Source: Lewinellaceae bacterium
Lineage (GTDB): Bacteria; Bacteroidota; Bacteroidia; Chitinophagales; Saprospiraceae
Assembly (NCBI GenBank): GCA_020636135.1
Contig: JACJYK010000001.1
Coordinates: 3,644,501 to 3,708,500 of the forward strand
Direction of reading: 5' to 3'
DNA length: 64,000 nt
Shown piece after piece: positions 8,202 to 16,117 of this stretch. Each line of letters begins with the position of its first letter. Position 1 is the first letter of the stretch. The notes beneath the pieces were generated by a model. That model did not search any database and had not been told where the DNA came from. It was given only the letters and a program-made list of their open reading frames with translations. Made by a program: the position numbers and the translations under genes.

Positions 8202-10781
8202 ATGATGCAGCGTTTGTTGGTAACATTTGTAATGGTTTTAGTGGTATTGGTTGGTTGTTACCGGGAGGATAAGCCTCATCTTCCGCGTCAATCCGGGGCG
8301 GCCCGGTCTCTGGACTGGTGGGCACAATCACGCAGCTATCCTTATTCCAAATTTTATGCACGCACCTACATGGATGCCTTTGAAACGCGGAAACATCAGC
8401 TTGAAGTCCGCGGACCACAGGAGGTGCATATTGCCGGATGGGAGCCTATGGGCCCCAAGAACATTGGCGGGCGCACTCTGACGATTGCCGTCGACCCGAA
8501 CAATCCGGATATCTTATATGCGGGATCTGCAGGCGGAGGCTTGTGGAAGTCCACCACGGCCGGAAAGTCCTCCTTAAAAAACAATGGTCAATTTGAATTT
8601 GGTTGGCAGCAGGTACCGCTGGGCTTTCCGGTCGTTGCCGTTTCATCCATAGCCATCAACCCGCAAAATTCCAATGAGATCTACATCGGCACCGGAGAGG
8701 TGTATAATATGGAGCTGACCATGCCCAGCATCTACGACCGCTTTACCCGGGGAACCTATGGCATTGGAATTCTAAAATCAACCGATGGTGGTAAGAGTTG
8801 GCAGAAGAGCCTGGACTGGAGCCAGAAAGAAATGCGTGGCGTCCAGGATATTGTATTTAACCCTCAGAATCCCCGCTCCGTATGGGCAACCACCACTGAA
8901 GGCGTCTATGTAAGCCATGATGCAGGTAAGAATTGGAACCGGATCCGGCAGATCTCCATGGCCGTTGACCTGATCATCAATCCCGCCGATACCAATATCA
9001 TACTGGTATCCCACGGATCCTATCTAAATGCCAACGTCAGCGGCATCTACCGCTCCGTGGATGGCGGTTTAAACTTCACCCATCTAACCACCGGCCTACC
9101 TAAAGACTATACGGGTCGTGCCGCGCTGGCACTGGCTCCTTCCGACCCTACCCTCATCTATGCTTACATTTCCAATGCCGAGCAGGGCCTGGGGCTATTC
9201 CTGTCCGAAAATACCGGTGATACCTGGAAGAAGGTTTCCGACCGGGACATCCCGCAATGGCAGGGCTGGTATTCCTGTGACCTGGTCGTCGATCCGCGTG
9301 ACGCTGCCGTCTGTTATATCACCGGCATCGATGTCTATAAATCTGCCAATAAAGGGACCAATGTATCCCACCTTTCCAGCTGGGAAGCCTATCGCAGTGG
9401 CAAGGTTGGCATCCTCGAGGAAGAAGGCTCAGTACCGGTATACGTCCACGCGGACATCCATAAAGCTGTCATTGATCCCTCGGACCCAAATCGGGTCTAT
9501 TTTGCCACCGATGGAGGTATTTTTGTCACTGAAGATGGAGGAACTACATTCGCCGGACTCAATGGCGGTTACCAGACTGCACAATTTTATGCCAATTTCA
9601 GCAGCTCTTCCACCGACCCCTATTTTGCGATAGGCGGACTGCAGGATAATGGAAGCGCCATCTACGACGGCACCTTCGAATGGGTCAAGATCCTGGGAGG
9701 TGACGGCATGAGTACCGCCATTCATCCATACAACGACAACATCGTTTATGGATCAATCTATTACCTGTATCTCTACCGTTCCAAAGACCGGGGTATGACC
9801 TTTAATACGGTTCTTCCGCCCACCGGGCTTGGAGAAGAAACAGCATTCAATGGTCCTTTTGAATTAGCGCCTTCGGATCCGAACATCATCTATGCCGCAC
9901 GGCAGGGCCTGTACGTGAGTGAGAATGGGGGTGAAAACTGGCAGACCCTGACAAAAAATATTGACGGCAAAAACCTGGTCATTAAAATTGCCATCGGCCC
10001 ATCAGACCCCTCACTATTGTACGTCTGTACCGCGCCTATCGACGGCGAACCAGCCAAGGTATTGCGGACATCCAATGGCACGTCCTGGCAGATCATGGAT
10101 GAATTGCCCGACCGGATAGCCATGGATGTGGCCATCCATCCGGTTGATTCGCGCATTGCCTATGTGGTTTTCGCAGGATACAATACCAAACATATCTTCA
10201 AAACATCCGATGACGGACAAAACTGGACCTCCATCGATGGAAACTTGCCGGATATTCCGGTAAACACCATATTGATCGACCCGGAACAGCCCGAACATCT
10301 TTACATTGGCACCGACATCGGCGTTTATTATTCGCTGGACCAGGGCCAGAACTGGGTGCCCTACAATCAGGGCATGCCGGAAATAGCCATGGCCATGGAC
10401 CTGAGCATTTCACCTTCCAACCGGAAATTGCGCGTGGCCACCCACGGCAATGGCGTCTACCAGACCGACCTGATCTATCAGACATCCAGTACCCAACCGG
10501 AATGGCTGAATGATGCCGCATTAAAAATATATCCGAATCCGGTTCAGCAGGATCTGAATCTTACCCTGGACCTGGATGAGAGCGTGAATGGTCATGTCGT
10601 CGTCTACAACCTGGCCGGACAACCGGTCATCACGCCGCTGGCCCAGCAACTGGTGGCTGGCCCGCAAAGCCTGCAGATCCCCATGGCATCATTGCCCGCC
10701 GGGATGTACACCTGCGTGCTGGAGGGAAAAACGAATGCAGGCCTGCAGGTGCATATCGCCAGGAAGTTCCTCAAGCAATAA
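8202..10781 (+). CDS. Secreted VPS10/BNR-type beta-propeller protein with T9SS sorting domain
   Basis: The 859-residue protein starts with a signal peptide ending in a lipobox-like LVGC (Cys19). It then has many sialidase/VPS10-type (sortilin-like) propeller repeats with DGGxxW or SxDxGxxW cores, for example STDGGKSW, SHDAGKNW, SENGGENW, TSDDGQNW and SLDQGQNW. The last 80 residues (from IYPNPVQQDLNL to ARKFLKQ) are a T9SS type A sorting domain, so the protein should cross the outer membrane and remain on the surface or be released. A lipobox together with a T9SS domain is unusual; the Cys may simply lie inside an ordinary signal peptide. The ligand or substrate cannot be read from sequence. 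The ATG at 8202 is followed by a second ATG. Confidence 0.85.
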   Translation: MMQRLLVTFVMVLVVLVGCYREDKPHLPRQSGAARSLDWWAQSRSYPYSKFYARTYMDAFETRKHQLEVRGPQEVHIAGWEPMGPKNIGGRTLTIAVDPNNPDILYAGSAGGGLWKSTTAGKSSLKNNGQFEFGWQQVPLGFPVVAVSSIAINPQNSNEIYIGTGEVYNMELTMPSIYDRFTRGTYGIGILKSTDGGKSWQKSLDWSQKEMRGVQDIVFNPQNPRSVWATTTEGVYVSHDAGKNWNRIRQISMAVDLIINPADTNIILVSHGSYLNANVSGIYRSVDGGLNFTHLTTGLPKDYTGRAALALAPSDPTLIYAYISNAEQGLGLFLSENTGDTWKKVSDRDIPQWQGWYSCDLVVDPRDAAVCYITGIDVYKSANKGTNVSHLSSWEAYRSGKVGILEEEGSVPVYVHADIHKAVIDPSDPNRVYFATDGGIFVTEDGGTTFAGLNGGYQTAQFYANFSSSSTDPYFAIGGLQDNGSAIYDGTFEWVKILGGDGMSTAIHPYNDNIVYGSIYYLYLYRSKDRGMTFNTVLPPTGLGEETAFNGPFELAPSDPNIIYAARQGLYVSENGGENWQTLTKNIDGKNLVIKIAIGPSDPSLLYVCTAPIDGEPAKVLRTSNGTSWQIMDELPDRIAMDVAIHPVDSRIAYVVFAGYNTKHIFKTSDDGQNWTSIDGNLPDIPVNTILIDPEQPEHLYIGTDIGVYYSLDQGQNWVPYNQGMPEIAMAMDLSISPSNRKLRVATHGNGVYQTDLIYQTSSTQPEWLNDAALKIYPNPVQQDLNLTLDLDESVNGHVVVYNLAGQPVITPLAQQLVAGPQSLQIPMASLPAGMYTCVLEGKTNAGLQVHIARKFLKQ

Positions 10782-10784
10782 CAC

Positions 10785-11609
10785 ATGTCTTCACCTGTTT
10801 GGCCAGTCACCTCCTTAACCAGACAGGACATACCGTTGCTCCAGGCATTACAGCCGAAAGACTGGCATGACATCCGCTTAGTCTTCAGTCGCCATGTGGG
10901 TTTCGACTATTTTTATGCGTTCGTCATCAAGCGCGAAGACGGGCTGCCGGTCGGTGTCGGAGAAGTCATCCTATTTGGCAACACAGCCTGGCTGGGAAAT
11001 ATCATCGTTCATCCGGATTACCAACGTCAAGGCTTGGGCTCCCTCCTGACCAGCCATGGCATTGATTATGCGCGGAGATCACATTTGACCTCCATTTGGC
11101 TTCTCGCCACCGAACAAGGTGCGCCGGTATACCAACGTTTAGGCTTTCATTCGCTGGGCCACTATTTATTCTTTAATTCCGATACCGGTCTTACTGCCCC
11201 GGATACGGTCCGGTCACGACGATTAACTCCGCGTGATTATTCACAAGTGTACCGTCTGGATCAACAAGCCTCCGGAGAAGACCGGAAACCAATGCTGAAG
11301 GTAGCCTTGCAAGATGGCACCTGTACGTTCACTGCCGGCGGGCATCTCACCGGATTTTATTTACCCCACCTGGGGGACGGATTGATCATTGCCAGCAATC
11401 CGGAAGATGGTTTGGCTCTGCTGGCCTATCGCCAGACTACCGGAAAATCCTATGTAGTCATTCCGGAAGCGAATACCTGGCTTTGTCACTACCTTTCGCA
11501 TCGTCACCATACCCTATTCCGCACCGCTCAACTCATGGCATTAGGCTCTGCGAAGAAAGTATGGCATCCAGAGATGGTGTACAGCCGGATTGGTGGATAT
11601 GCTGGATGA
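10785..11609 (+). CDS. Two-domain GNAT N-acetyltransferase
   Basis: The 274-residue protein opens with a GNAT fold: beta strand VGVGEVILFGNTAWLGNIIV, the acetyl-CoA loop HPDYQRQGLGSLL (Q/RxxGxG/A type), and YQRLGFHSLGHYLFF at its end (residues 1-145). The C-terminal half (about 150-274, ending MVYSRIGGYAG) resembles the second domain of Acetyltransf_18-type proteins. It should transfer an acetyl group from acetyl-CoA to an unknown amine in the cytoplasm. The start codon lies three bases after the preceding T9SS gene's stop, so the two are probably cotranscribed, although no functional link is evident. Confidence 0.85.
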   Translation: MSSPVWPVTSLTRQDIPLLQALQPKDWHDIRLVFSRHVGFDYFYAFVIKREDGLPVGVGEVILFGNTAWLGNIIVHPDYQRQGLGSLLTSHGIDYARRSHLTSIWLLATEQGAPVYQRLGFHSLGHYLFFNSDTGLTAPDTVRSRRLTPRDYSQVYRLDQQASGEDRKPMLKVALQDGTCTFTAGGHLTGFYLPHLGDGLIIASNPEDGLALLAYRQTTGKSYVVIPEANTWLCHYLSHRHHTLFRTAQLMALGSAKKVWHPEMVYSRIGGYAG

Positions 11610-11697
11610 GTTTATATAACACTAAGGTATGAAGGTCACAAAGGACACTAAGAGAATCATTTACGACGATTAAATACTTTGCGACTTGCCATGAATG

Positions 11698-12060
11698 AAT
11701 AAACACTAAGAAAAAGAGCGCACGAAGCGCACTAAGGGGTATTGTTTTAAATTTCAACATTGAGGGATAAAAACCTTGCAGAGCATTGAAGGTTCCGTCA
11801 TAACCTACAAAACATTGTACCTTTTGGTTCGGTGTAGTAAATAAACACTAAGAAAAAGAGGGCACAAAGCCCATTAAGGGGTATTGTTTTAAAATTCAAC
11901 ATTGAGGGATAAAAACCTTGTTGAGCATTGAAGGTCCTTCATAACCTACAACATCATTGCACCCTTTTGGCTCGGCGTGATAAACAAACACTATGAAACA
12001 GAGGGCACGTTATTCACTAAAGGAGCCTTCATTGACATTTAAAATGTTGCTCCTTAATTC
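11698..12060. repeat. 142-bp tandem repeat, two full copies and one decayed copy
   Basis: Copies begin at 11698, 11840 and 11983 (periods 142 and 143). Each opens with AAACACTAAG-like text, then GGCACAAAGC, GGGGTATTGTTTTAAA, TTCAACATTGAGGGATAAA, CCTTG..GAGCATTGAAGG and CATAACCTACAA. Copies 1 and 2 are nearly identical; copy 3 keeps the first 35 bases and then diverges. The 487-base gap 11610-12096 has no coding frame. The array marks the left edge of the AT-rich island that follows. Confidence 0.85.
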
Positions 12061-12096
12061 TATACGAAACAACATTAATTAGACTTTGGAGATTCC

Positions 12097-12837
12097 TTAA
12101 TAAAACTCCTGAGCATGATTTATCACCGATTGTAACTCAAAGCTGTTTGATGAAAGATAACTCGGAAGGTATCCTGTTTCGACAAACCTCCACAAATCAT
12201 CCGATTCATAAACATCGTCTAAAAAAGGCTGGTACTTAAGGTATTTCATCGCTCTAGCACAAACCCATAAATCAAGCGTGATGGTGGAATGTGAGTAATA
12301 GTCTAGATGATTCAATTGGGTCTCATATTTAGCATAACCTTCTTTTATCATCTCTTTTAATTGATCTTCTCGCAAATGTATCATCACTGCATAATTACTC
12401 AATAAAGCGACCAAAGGTATATGATCTTGTAAGCTGGGTAATTCGTCCAAATCAAATACTTTATAACGTTCCAACAGCTTGCATCCTGAATCCTCACGGC
12501 TAACCAGTTCTGATAAGCCATTAAAATGGATGAGAAAATAATCTATGCTTGCCGGAAAACTATAAGCCTGGAGAACCAATGTTTTAAGCGGATAGCGCAT
12601 CCAGGTTTCGACCAATCCATCGGTAGACATACGTCGTGCTGTACGCTCGGGAACTTGCGTGGCATCCAATTGTTCGGTCAAGGTATCCAACGCGTCCCAT
12701 GCCGCTGTACCTGGCACAATTGGAAAATTGTAGGCGTCTTTTGGAGATTGATTTATTTCACATGACTGGGGTCCAATGATGGATTTATCACAAGAAGGTA
12801 GTATGAGTATCAACATGAGAAAGAATGGGTTTTTCAT
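12097..12837 (-). CDS. Putative lipoprotein, PGTPEW family copy 1 (unknown function)
   Basis: The 246-residue protein has a short signal peptide with lipobox LPSC (Cys16), so it is probably an inner- or outer-membrane lipoprotein. The mature part starts with a motif shared by three neighbours: AYNFPIVPGTAAW, then QVP, MSTDGLVETW, YPL, FNGLSEL and LLERY. The C-terminus (LWVCARAMKYLKYQPFLDD) is nearly identical to the next gene. I do not recognise an enzyme signature; the rest looks all-helical. The start codon lies five bases after the stop of copy 2, so the two are one operon. Base composition is clearly AT-rich compared with the flanks. Confidence 0.75.
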   Translation of the reverse strand: MKNPFFLMLILILPSCDKSIIGPQSCEINQSPKDAYNFPIVPGTAAWDALDTLTEQLDATQVPERTARRMSTDGLVETWMRYPLKTLVLQAYSFPASIDYFLIHFNGLSELVSREDSGCKLLERYKVFDLDELPSLQDHIPLVALLSNYAVMIHLREDQLKEMIKEGYAKYETQLNHLDYYSHSTITLDLWVCARAMKYLKYQPFLDDVYESDDLWRFVETGYLPSYLSSNSFELQSVINHAQEFY

Positions 12838-12842
12838 AAACT

Positions 12843-13595
12843 TTAGTAATTAATTAATTCTGAAGCACGCCTAATGACCGACTGCACTTCAAAGCTATCA
12901 TAGGTGAGATATACTTGCATATGACCTGTCTCTACAAACAACCACAAGTCTTCTGACTTTCCAATATCATCTAAAAATGGTTGGTATTTCAAGTATTTCA
13001 TCACCCGGGCACATACCCAAAGATTAAATTCCATTGTTGCTAATGAATACAATTTTGGATACTCAAACATAACATAATGTTTAGTTAATCCTTCTCGAAT
13101 TAATGAATATCGCTGATCATCTCGCATCTTGTCAAGCACATTAAAGTCACATGACAATGCCACGATGGCTAATAGGTCACCTGGTCCATTAAACTCACGA
13201 ATGTCAAATAGTTTGTATCTCTCCAATAATTTACAACCGGCATCCCGGCGAGTGATTAATTCGTGCAAAGGATTAAATCGTTTTTTGAAATACTCCATTG
13301 TGCGCGGCCAATCATTCGTTGCTCCAATGTCGCCATTCAATGGATAGGTCATCCAGGTCTGAATCAATCCATCCGTAGACATTTTCTTAGCCTCTTTTAC
13401 AGGCACCTGAGTTACTGCAAACATTTCATCACCCGATGACAGAGCTATCCATTCTGGGGTTCCAGGTACGATGGGATAATCGTAGGCGTCCTTGGGATGT
13501 AAGTTTATCTCACATTCTTTTGGAGGTGGAAATAGTTTTTGACATCCGTATAAACTGAGTATTGCCAACATCCAAATCCTTTTCAAATTATCCAT
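12843..13595 (-). CDS. Putative lipoprotein, PGTPEW family copy 2 (unknown function)
   Basis: This 250-residue paralogue of the next gene downstream has a signal peptide with lipobox LYGC (Cys18), then AYDYPIVPGTPEW, SGDEM, QVP, MSTDGLIQTW, YPL and LLERYKLFD. Its last 80 residues match copy 1 closely (WVCARVMKYLKYQPFLDD, FVETGH, SFEVQSVI), which points to a recent tandem duplication. No catalytic motif is visible. It is transcribed ahead of copy 1 in the same operon and downstream of the NCHGYAW protein, separated from it by a perfect 9-bp inverted repeat. Confidence 0.75.
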   Translation of the reverse strand: MDNLKRIWMLAILSLYGCQKLFPPPKECEINLHPKDAYDYPIVPGTPEWIALSSGDEMFAVTQVPVKEAKKMSTDGLIQTWMTYPLNGDIGATNDWPRTMEYFKKRFNPLHELITRRDAGCKLLERYKLFDIREFNGPGDLLAIVALSCDFNVLDKMRDDQRYSLIREGLTKHYVMFEYPKLYSLATMEFNLWVCARVMKYLKYQPFLDDIGKSEDLWLFVETGHMQVYLTYDSFEVQSVIRRASELINY

Positions 13596-13628
13596 TTTTC
13601 TAAATTGATAAATAGATATCTAATACAA

Positions 13629-13663
13629 TTGGCACAACCAAGAAATTCTCCTGATTGTGCCAA
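13629..13663. repeat. Perfect 9-bp inverted repeat between two minus-strand genes
   Basis: TTGGCACAA (13629-13637) and TTGTGCCAA (13655-13663) are perfect inverted arms around 17 bases. The repeat lies after the NCHGYAW gene and about 35 bases before the start of PGTPEW copy 2. It could form an RNA hairpin (a weak terminator or an mRNA 3' stabiliser) or be an operator; the T-run after it on the minus strand is poor. Confidence 0.6.
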
Positions 13664-13684
13664 CAGAACTGAGTGCCTGACTCC

Positions 13685-14995
13685 CTATTGCTTTACAAAT
13701 TTTCCGGTATACACTTCCGTCCCATTTCGTACAGATACAAAATAAAACCCGGGTGTGAGATCGGCAACATCTAATTTAATAGCCCCATTGACTACCCTTG
13801 ACTTCATCGTTTTGATCGTCCGGAATGAGCCATCATAAACCGACAGTTCCGCATCACAATTAGTACATAAGGACGCTCCCATACTGACAGGTAAATTGAC
13901 CCGCACCTCATATTGTGCCGGATTAGGATAAATATCAACCACATCATTGGCAACCATTGATCCCGTTGTATAAAACGTTACATTACGCGATATGCTGCCA
14001 CAAGTATTACCTGAGCCATTCATTTGAAAGCTGATGTTAGAACTGGTTGGCATCGTTAACAATAACCGCTTTAAACTGGAGTTATAGCTCCAGGTTCCGG
14101 TACCATATAATTTCGTCACAGAAATGGATGAAGTGCTTGGCAAATAGGATAGATCAATCGTTGCTTGAATGTTTGGTGCGATACTCATCGTAGATTGCAT
14201 TACCTTATTTGGTTGTCCAGACTGGTAGACATCTCCACCAATTATCCCAGTTACAGTGGTATACAGTCGACTTGATTTACCGGAACAACCTGAATAGCTA
14301 ACATTCACTTGAACCCATCCGGATCCATTGTTTAATTTTGTAAAATAACAATTATTGGTAGTTGAGCTACCCGATAATGCACTGCTGGAGGACCAGCTAT
14401 AACTAGCTCCCGACAGCGACGAAACTGAATATGCAATGGTAGATCCACAAGTACCTCCTGCAGTGATATTCCAGTTCATTTTCTTATAATAACGTCGATA
14501 ACTCCCATTGTAGGAAGATGGGACATAGGTTGGATCATGCCTTACAAAAGGCAAATTACCCCATTTTGATTCGTATTTACCTGATACGGAGGACTTCACA
14601 GCTGAATGGTCGCCGGAATAGTAATAAATCTTTGGTCCTTCATTCACACTACATACTTCCATATAGCTTCCGTCCGTCCAATAGTTGGCTAAATTGGCAG
14701 CTCCACCTGATTTTGTGGCATTTATCCAATAGGTACCTCCTCCTTCACTTTTATTCCAGGCATAGCCATGGCAATTATAAGATTTTGTGGCATCAGACAA
14801 TATTACTGCATTTGGATAATATGTCTGAATATATTGAGCCCAGTAACTTTTTTCACTAGCCGAAAAATCAGAACCCGTAAGTTGTAAAGCTTCAATACCC
14901 GTAGCATTTGGCGTATTGATGGTCACAGTCGAATATTGACCGAATAAAGAAAAAGCATTACAAAGCAGATATATATAAATAATAATCCTTTTCAT
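13685..14995 (-). CDS. T9SS-exported Cys-His protein with NCHGYAW motif, putative hydrolase
   Basis: The 436-residue protein has a signal peptide (1-20), then a domain with YNCHGYAW (Cys75, His76), GDHSAV (His130) and KWGNLPFVRHDP (His153, Asp154). This Cys...His...(His/Asp) order recalls NlpC/P60, CHAP or amidase folds, so a thiol hydrolase is possible but unproved. Residues about 175-330 are Ser/Gly/Tyr-rich Ig or PKD-like repeats. The end (VDIYPNPAQYEVRV to GKFVKQ) is a T9SS type A sorting domain, so the protein should be surface-exposed or secreted. It is surrounded by three PGTPEW paralogues on the same strand. Confidence 0.75.
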   Translation of the reverse strand: MKRIIIYIYLLCNAFSLFGQYSTVTINTPNATGIEALQLTGSDFSASEKSYWAQYIQTYYPNAVILSDATKSYNCHGYAWNKSEGGGTYWINATKSGGAANLANYWTDGSYMEVCSVNEGPKIYYYSGDHSAVKSSVSGKYESKWGNLPFVRHDPTYVPSSYNGSYRRYYKKMNWNITAGGTCGSTIAYSVSSLSGASYSWSSSSALSGSSTTNNCYFTKLNNGSGWVQVNVSYSGCSGKSSRLYTTVTGIIGGDVYQSGQPNKVMQSTMSIAPNIQATIDLSYLPSTSSISVTKLYGTGTWSYNSSLKRLLLTMPTSSNISFQMNGSGNTCGSISRNVTFYTTGSMVANDVVDIYPNPAQYEVRVNLPVSMGASLCTNCDAELSVYDGSFRTIKTMKSRVVNGAIKLDVADLTPGFYFVSVRNGTEVYTGKFVKQ

Positions 14996-15150
14996 CGTTG
15001 TATTATTTTATTATTTATGAATTCAGGGAACGAGCAGCATTTTAACTTCAGTTCAAAAGTGGCACGAATGCAAATAGTATAATAATTTTGTAATAAACAA
15101 ACAATATTGCACTAGTCCCAGCAACTTCGAGCCTAAGAAACCAAGGACTT

Positions 15151-15864
15151 TTATTTTCCGAGGTTTATTATTGCCTGAAGTAATTCTTCACTGCAAAATT
15201 GGCCATTTTGCTCAAATATTTCTATGTCTTGCGCTTTTGACAAGCTTACAAGCTCAGGTCCATGTCCTTGTCTATTCAATAATTTCATAAGAATGTAAGC
15301 ATTATTCTCTACCGAAATCCTCCCATATAGATCGGACCTATTTATTTTTCCGATCAAATTCCTGTAGACAAATCCTTTTAATTTATGAAGAAGAACATCA
15401 TTCATGTTGTCCAAAATATTGGGATGCGTTAGCAATACTTCAAGATTAAAATCCTTATAGTCAGGCACATCAATACTCTTTTCCCTTAATTTAATCTTAC
15501 TATATTCTTCAACTAAAATTTCATCAGCATCCTTTTGTGTTACCAATTTTTGGAGACAATTTGAATGTGGAATAAGCAAATCCAATCCTTCATGTACATT
15601 ATTGGAAGCCATGATACTTCCTAGCAATGGGTAATTAATACAGGTTAAAACCAACGCTTCAACAGTCATGGAATCAAGAATTCCTTGCGGAACTTGACAC
15701 ACTTCTGCCATTTCATCTCCGGACTTCAATTCCTTCCATTCGGGGGTCCCAGGTTTGACGGGAAAATCATAGGGTTCGGTAATTTTTTGTGCAATCAAAA
15801 AATTAGTTAACGTAATGCATATTAGTATAACCAGGTTCGCACTCCATTTACATTTGAAGTTCAT
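15151..15864 (-). CDS. Secreted protein, PGTPEW family copy 3 (unknown function)
   Basis: I start this 237-residue protein at the ATG at 15864 (MNFKCKW), because that gives a normal signal peptide ending near IAQ; the open frame continues 38 codons upstream. The mature part begins YDFPVKPGTPEW, LKSGDEM, CQVP, LVLTCINYPL, matching the two lipoprotein copies, but it lacks a lipobox cysteine and its C-terminal half has diverged. The gene belongs to the same AT-rich island and stands upstream of the NCHGYAW gene on the same strand. A 9-bp palindrome lies 54-74 bases before the start. No function can be assigned. Confidence 0.7.
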   Translation of the reverse strand: MNFKCKWSANLVILICITLTNFLIAQKITEPYDFPVKPGTPEWKELKSGDEMAEVCQVPQGILDSMTVEALVLTCINYPLLGSIMASNNVHEGLDLLIPHSNCLQKLVTQKDADEILVEEYSKIKLREKSIDVPDYKDFNLEVLLTHPNILDNMNDVLLHKLKGFVYRNLIGKINRSDLYGRISVENNAYILMKLLNRQGHGPELVSLSKAQDIEIFEQNGQFCSEELLQAIINLGK

Positions 15865-15917
15865 AATAATTGATTTAATATGTATAATAAAATCACTAGT
15901 CGATAACAAAGCGGAGG

Positions 15918-15938
15918 TTATTACCAAAATGGTAATAA
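15918..15938. promoter_or_regulatory. Perfect 9-bp palindrome, candidate operator
   Basis: TTATTACCA (15918-15926) and TGGTAATAA (15930-15938) are perfect inverted arms with an AAA spacer. The site lies upstream of PGTPEW copy 3 in a position suited to a dimeric regulator. No regulator gene is found in the island. Confidence 0.45.
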
Positions 15939-16117
15939 TGTCATAGAAACCTACAAAGTCAATTAGAACAGCGGACACATTTAAAGCAGGAGGATTTGCA
16001 TTAAAGCCGGTAAAATTATTTTATAATAATTAGAGTCTATAAACAGATTTGTCAAGATGCATTTTGTTAAATATTTACATACCTGTTGGTTTTTCGACTA
16101 AAAATAATTAACTAAAC

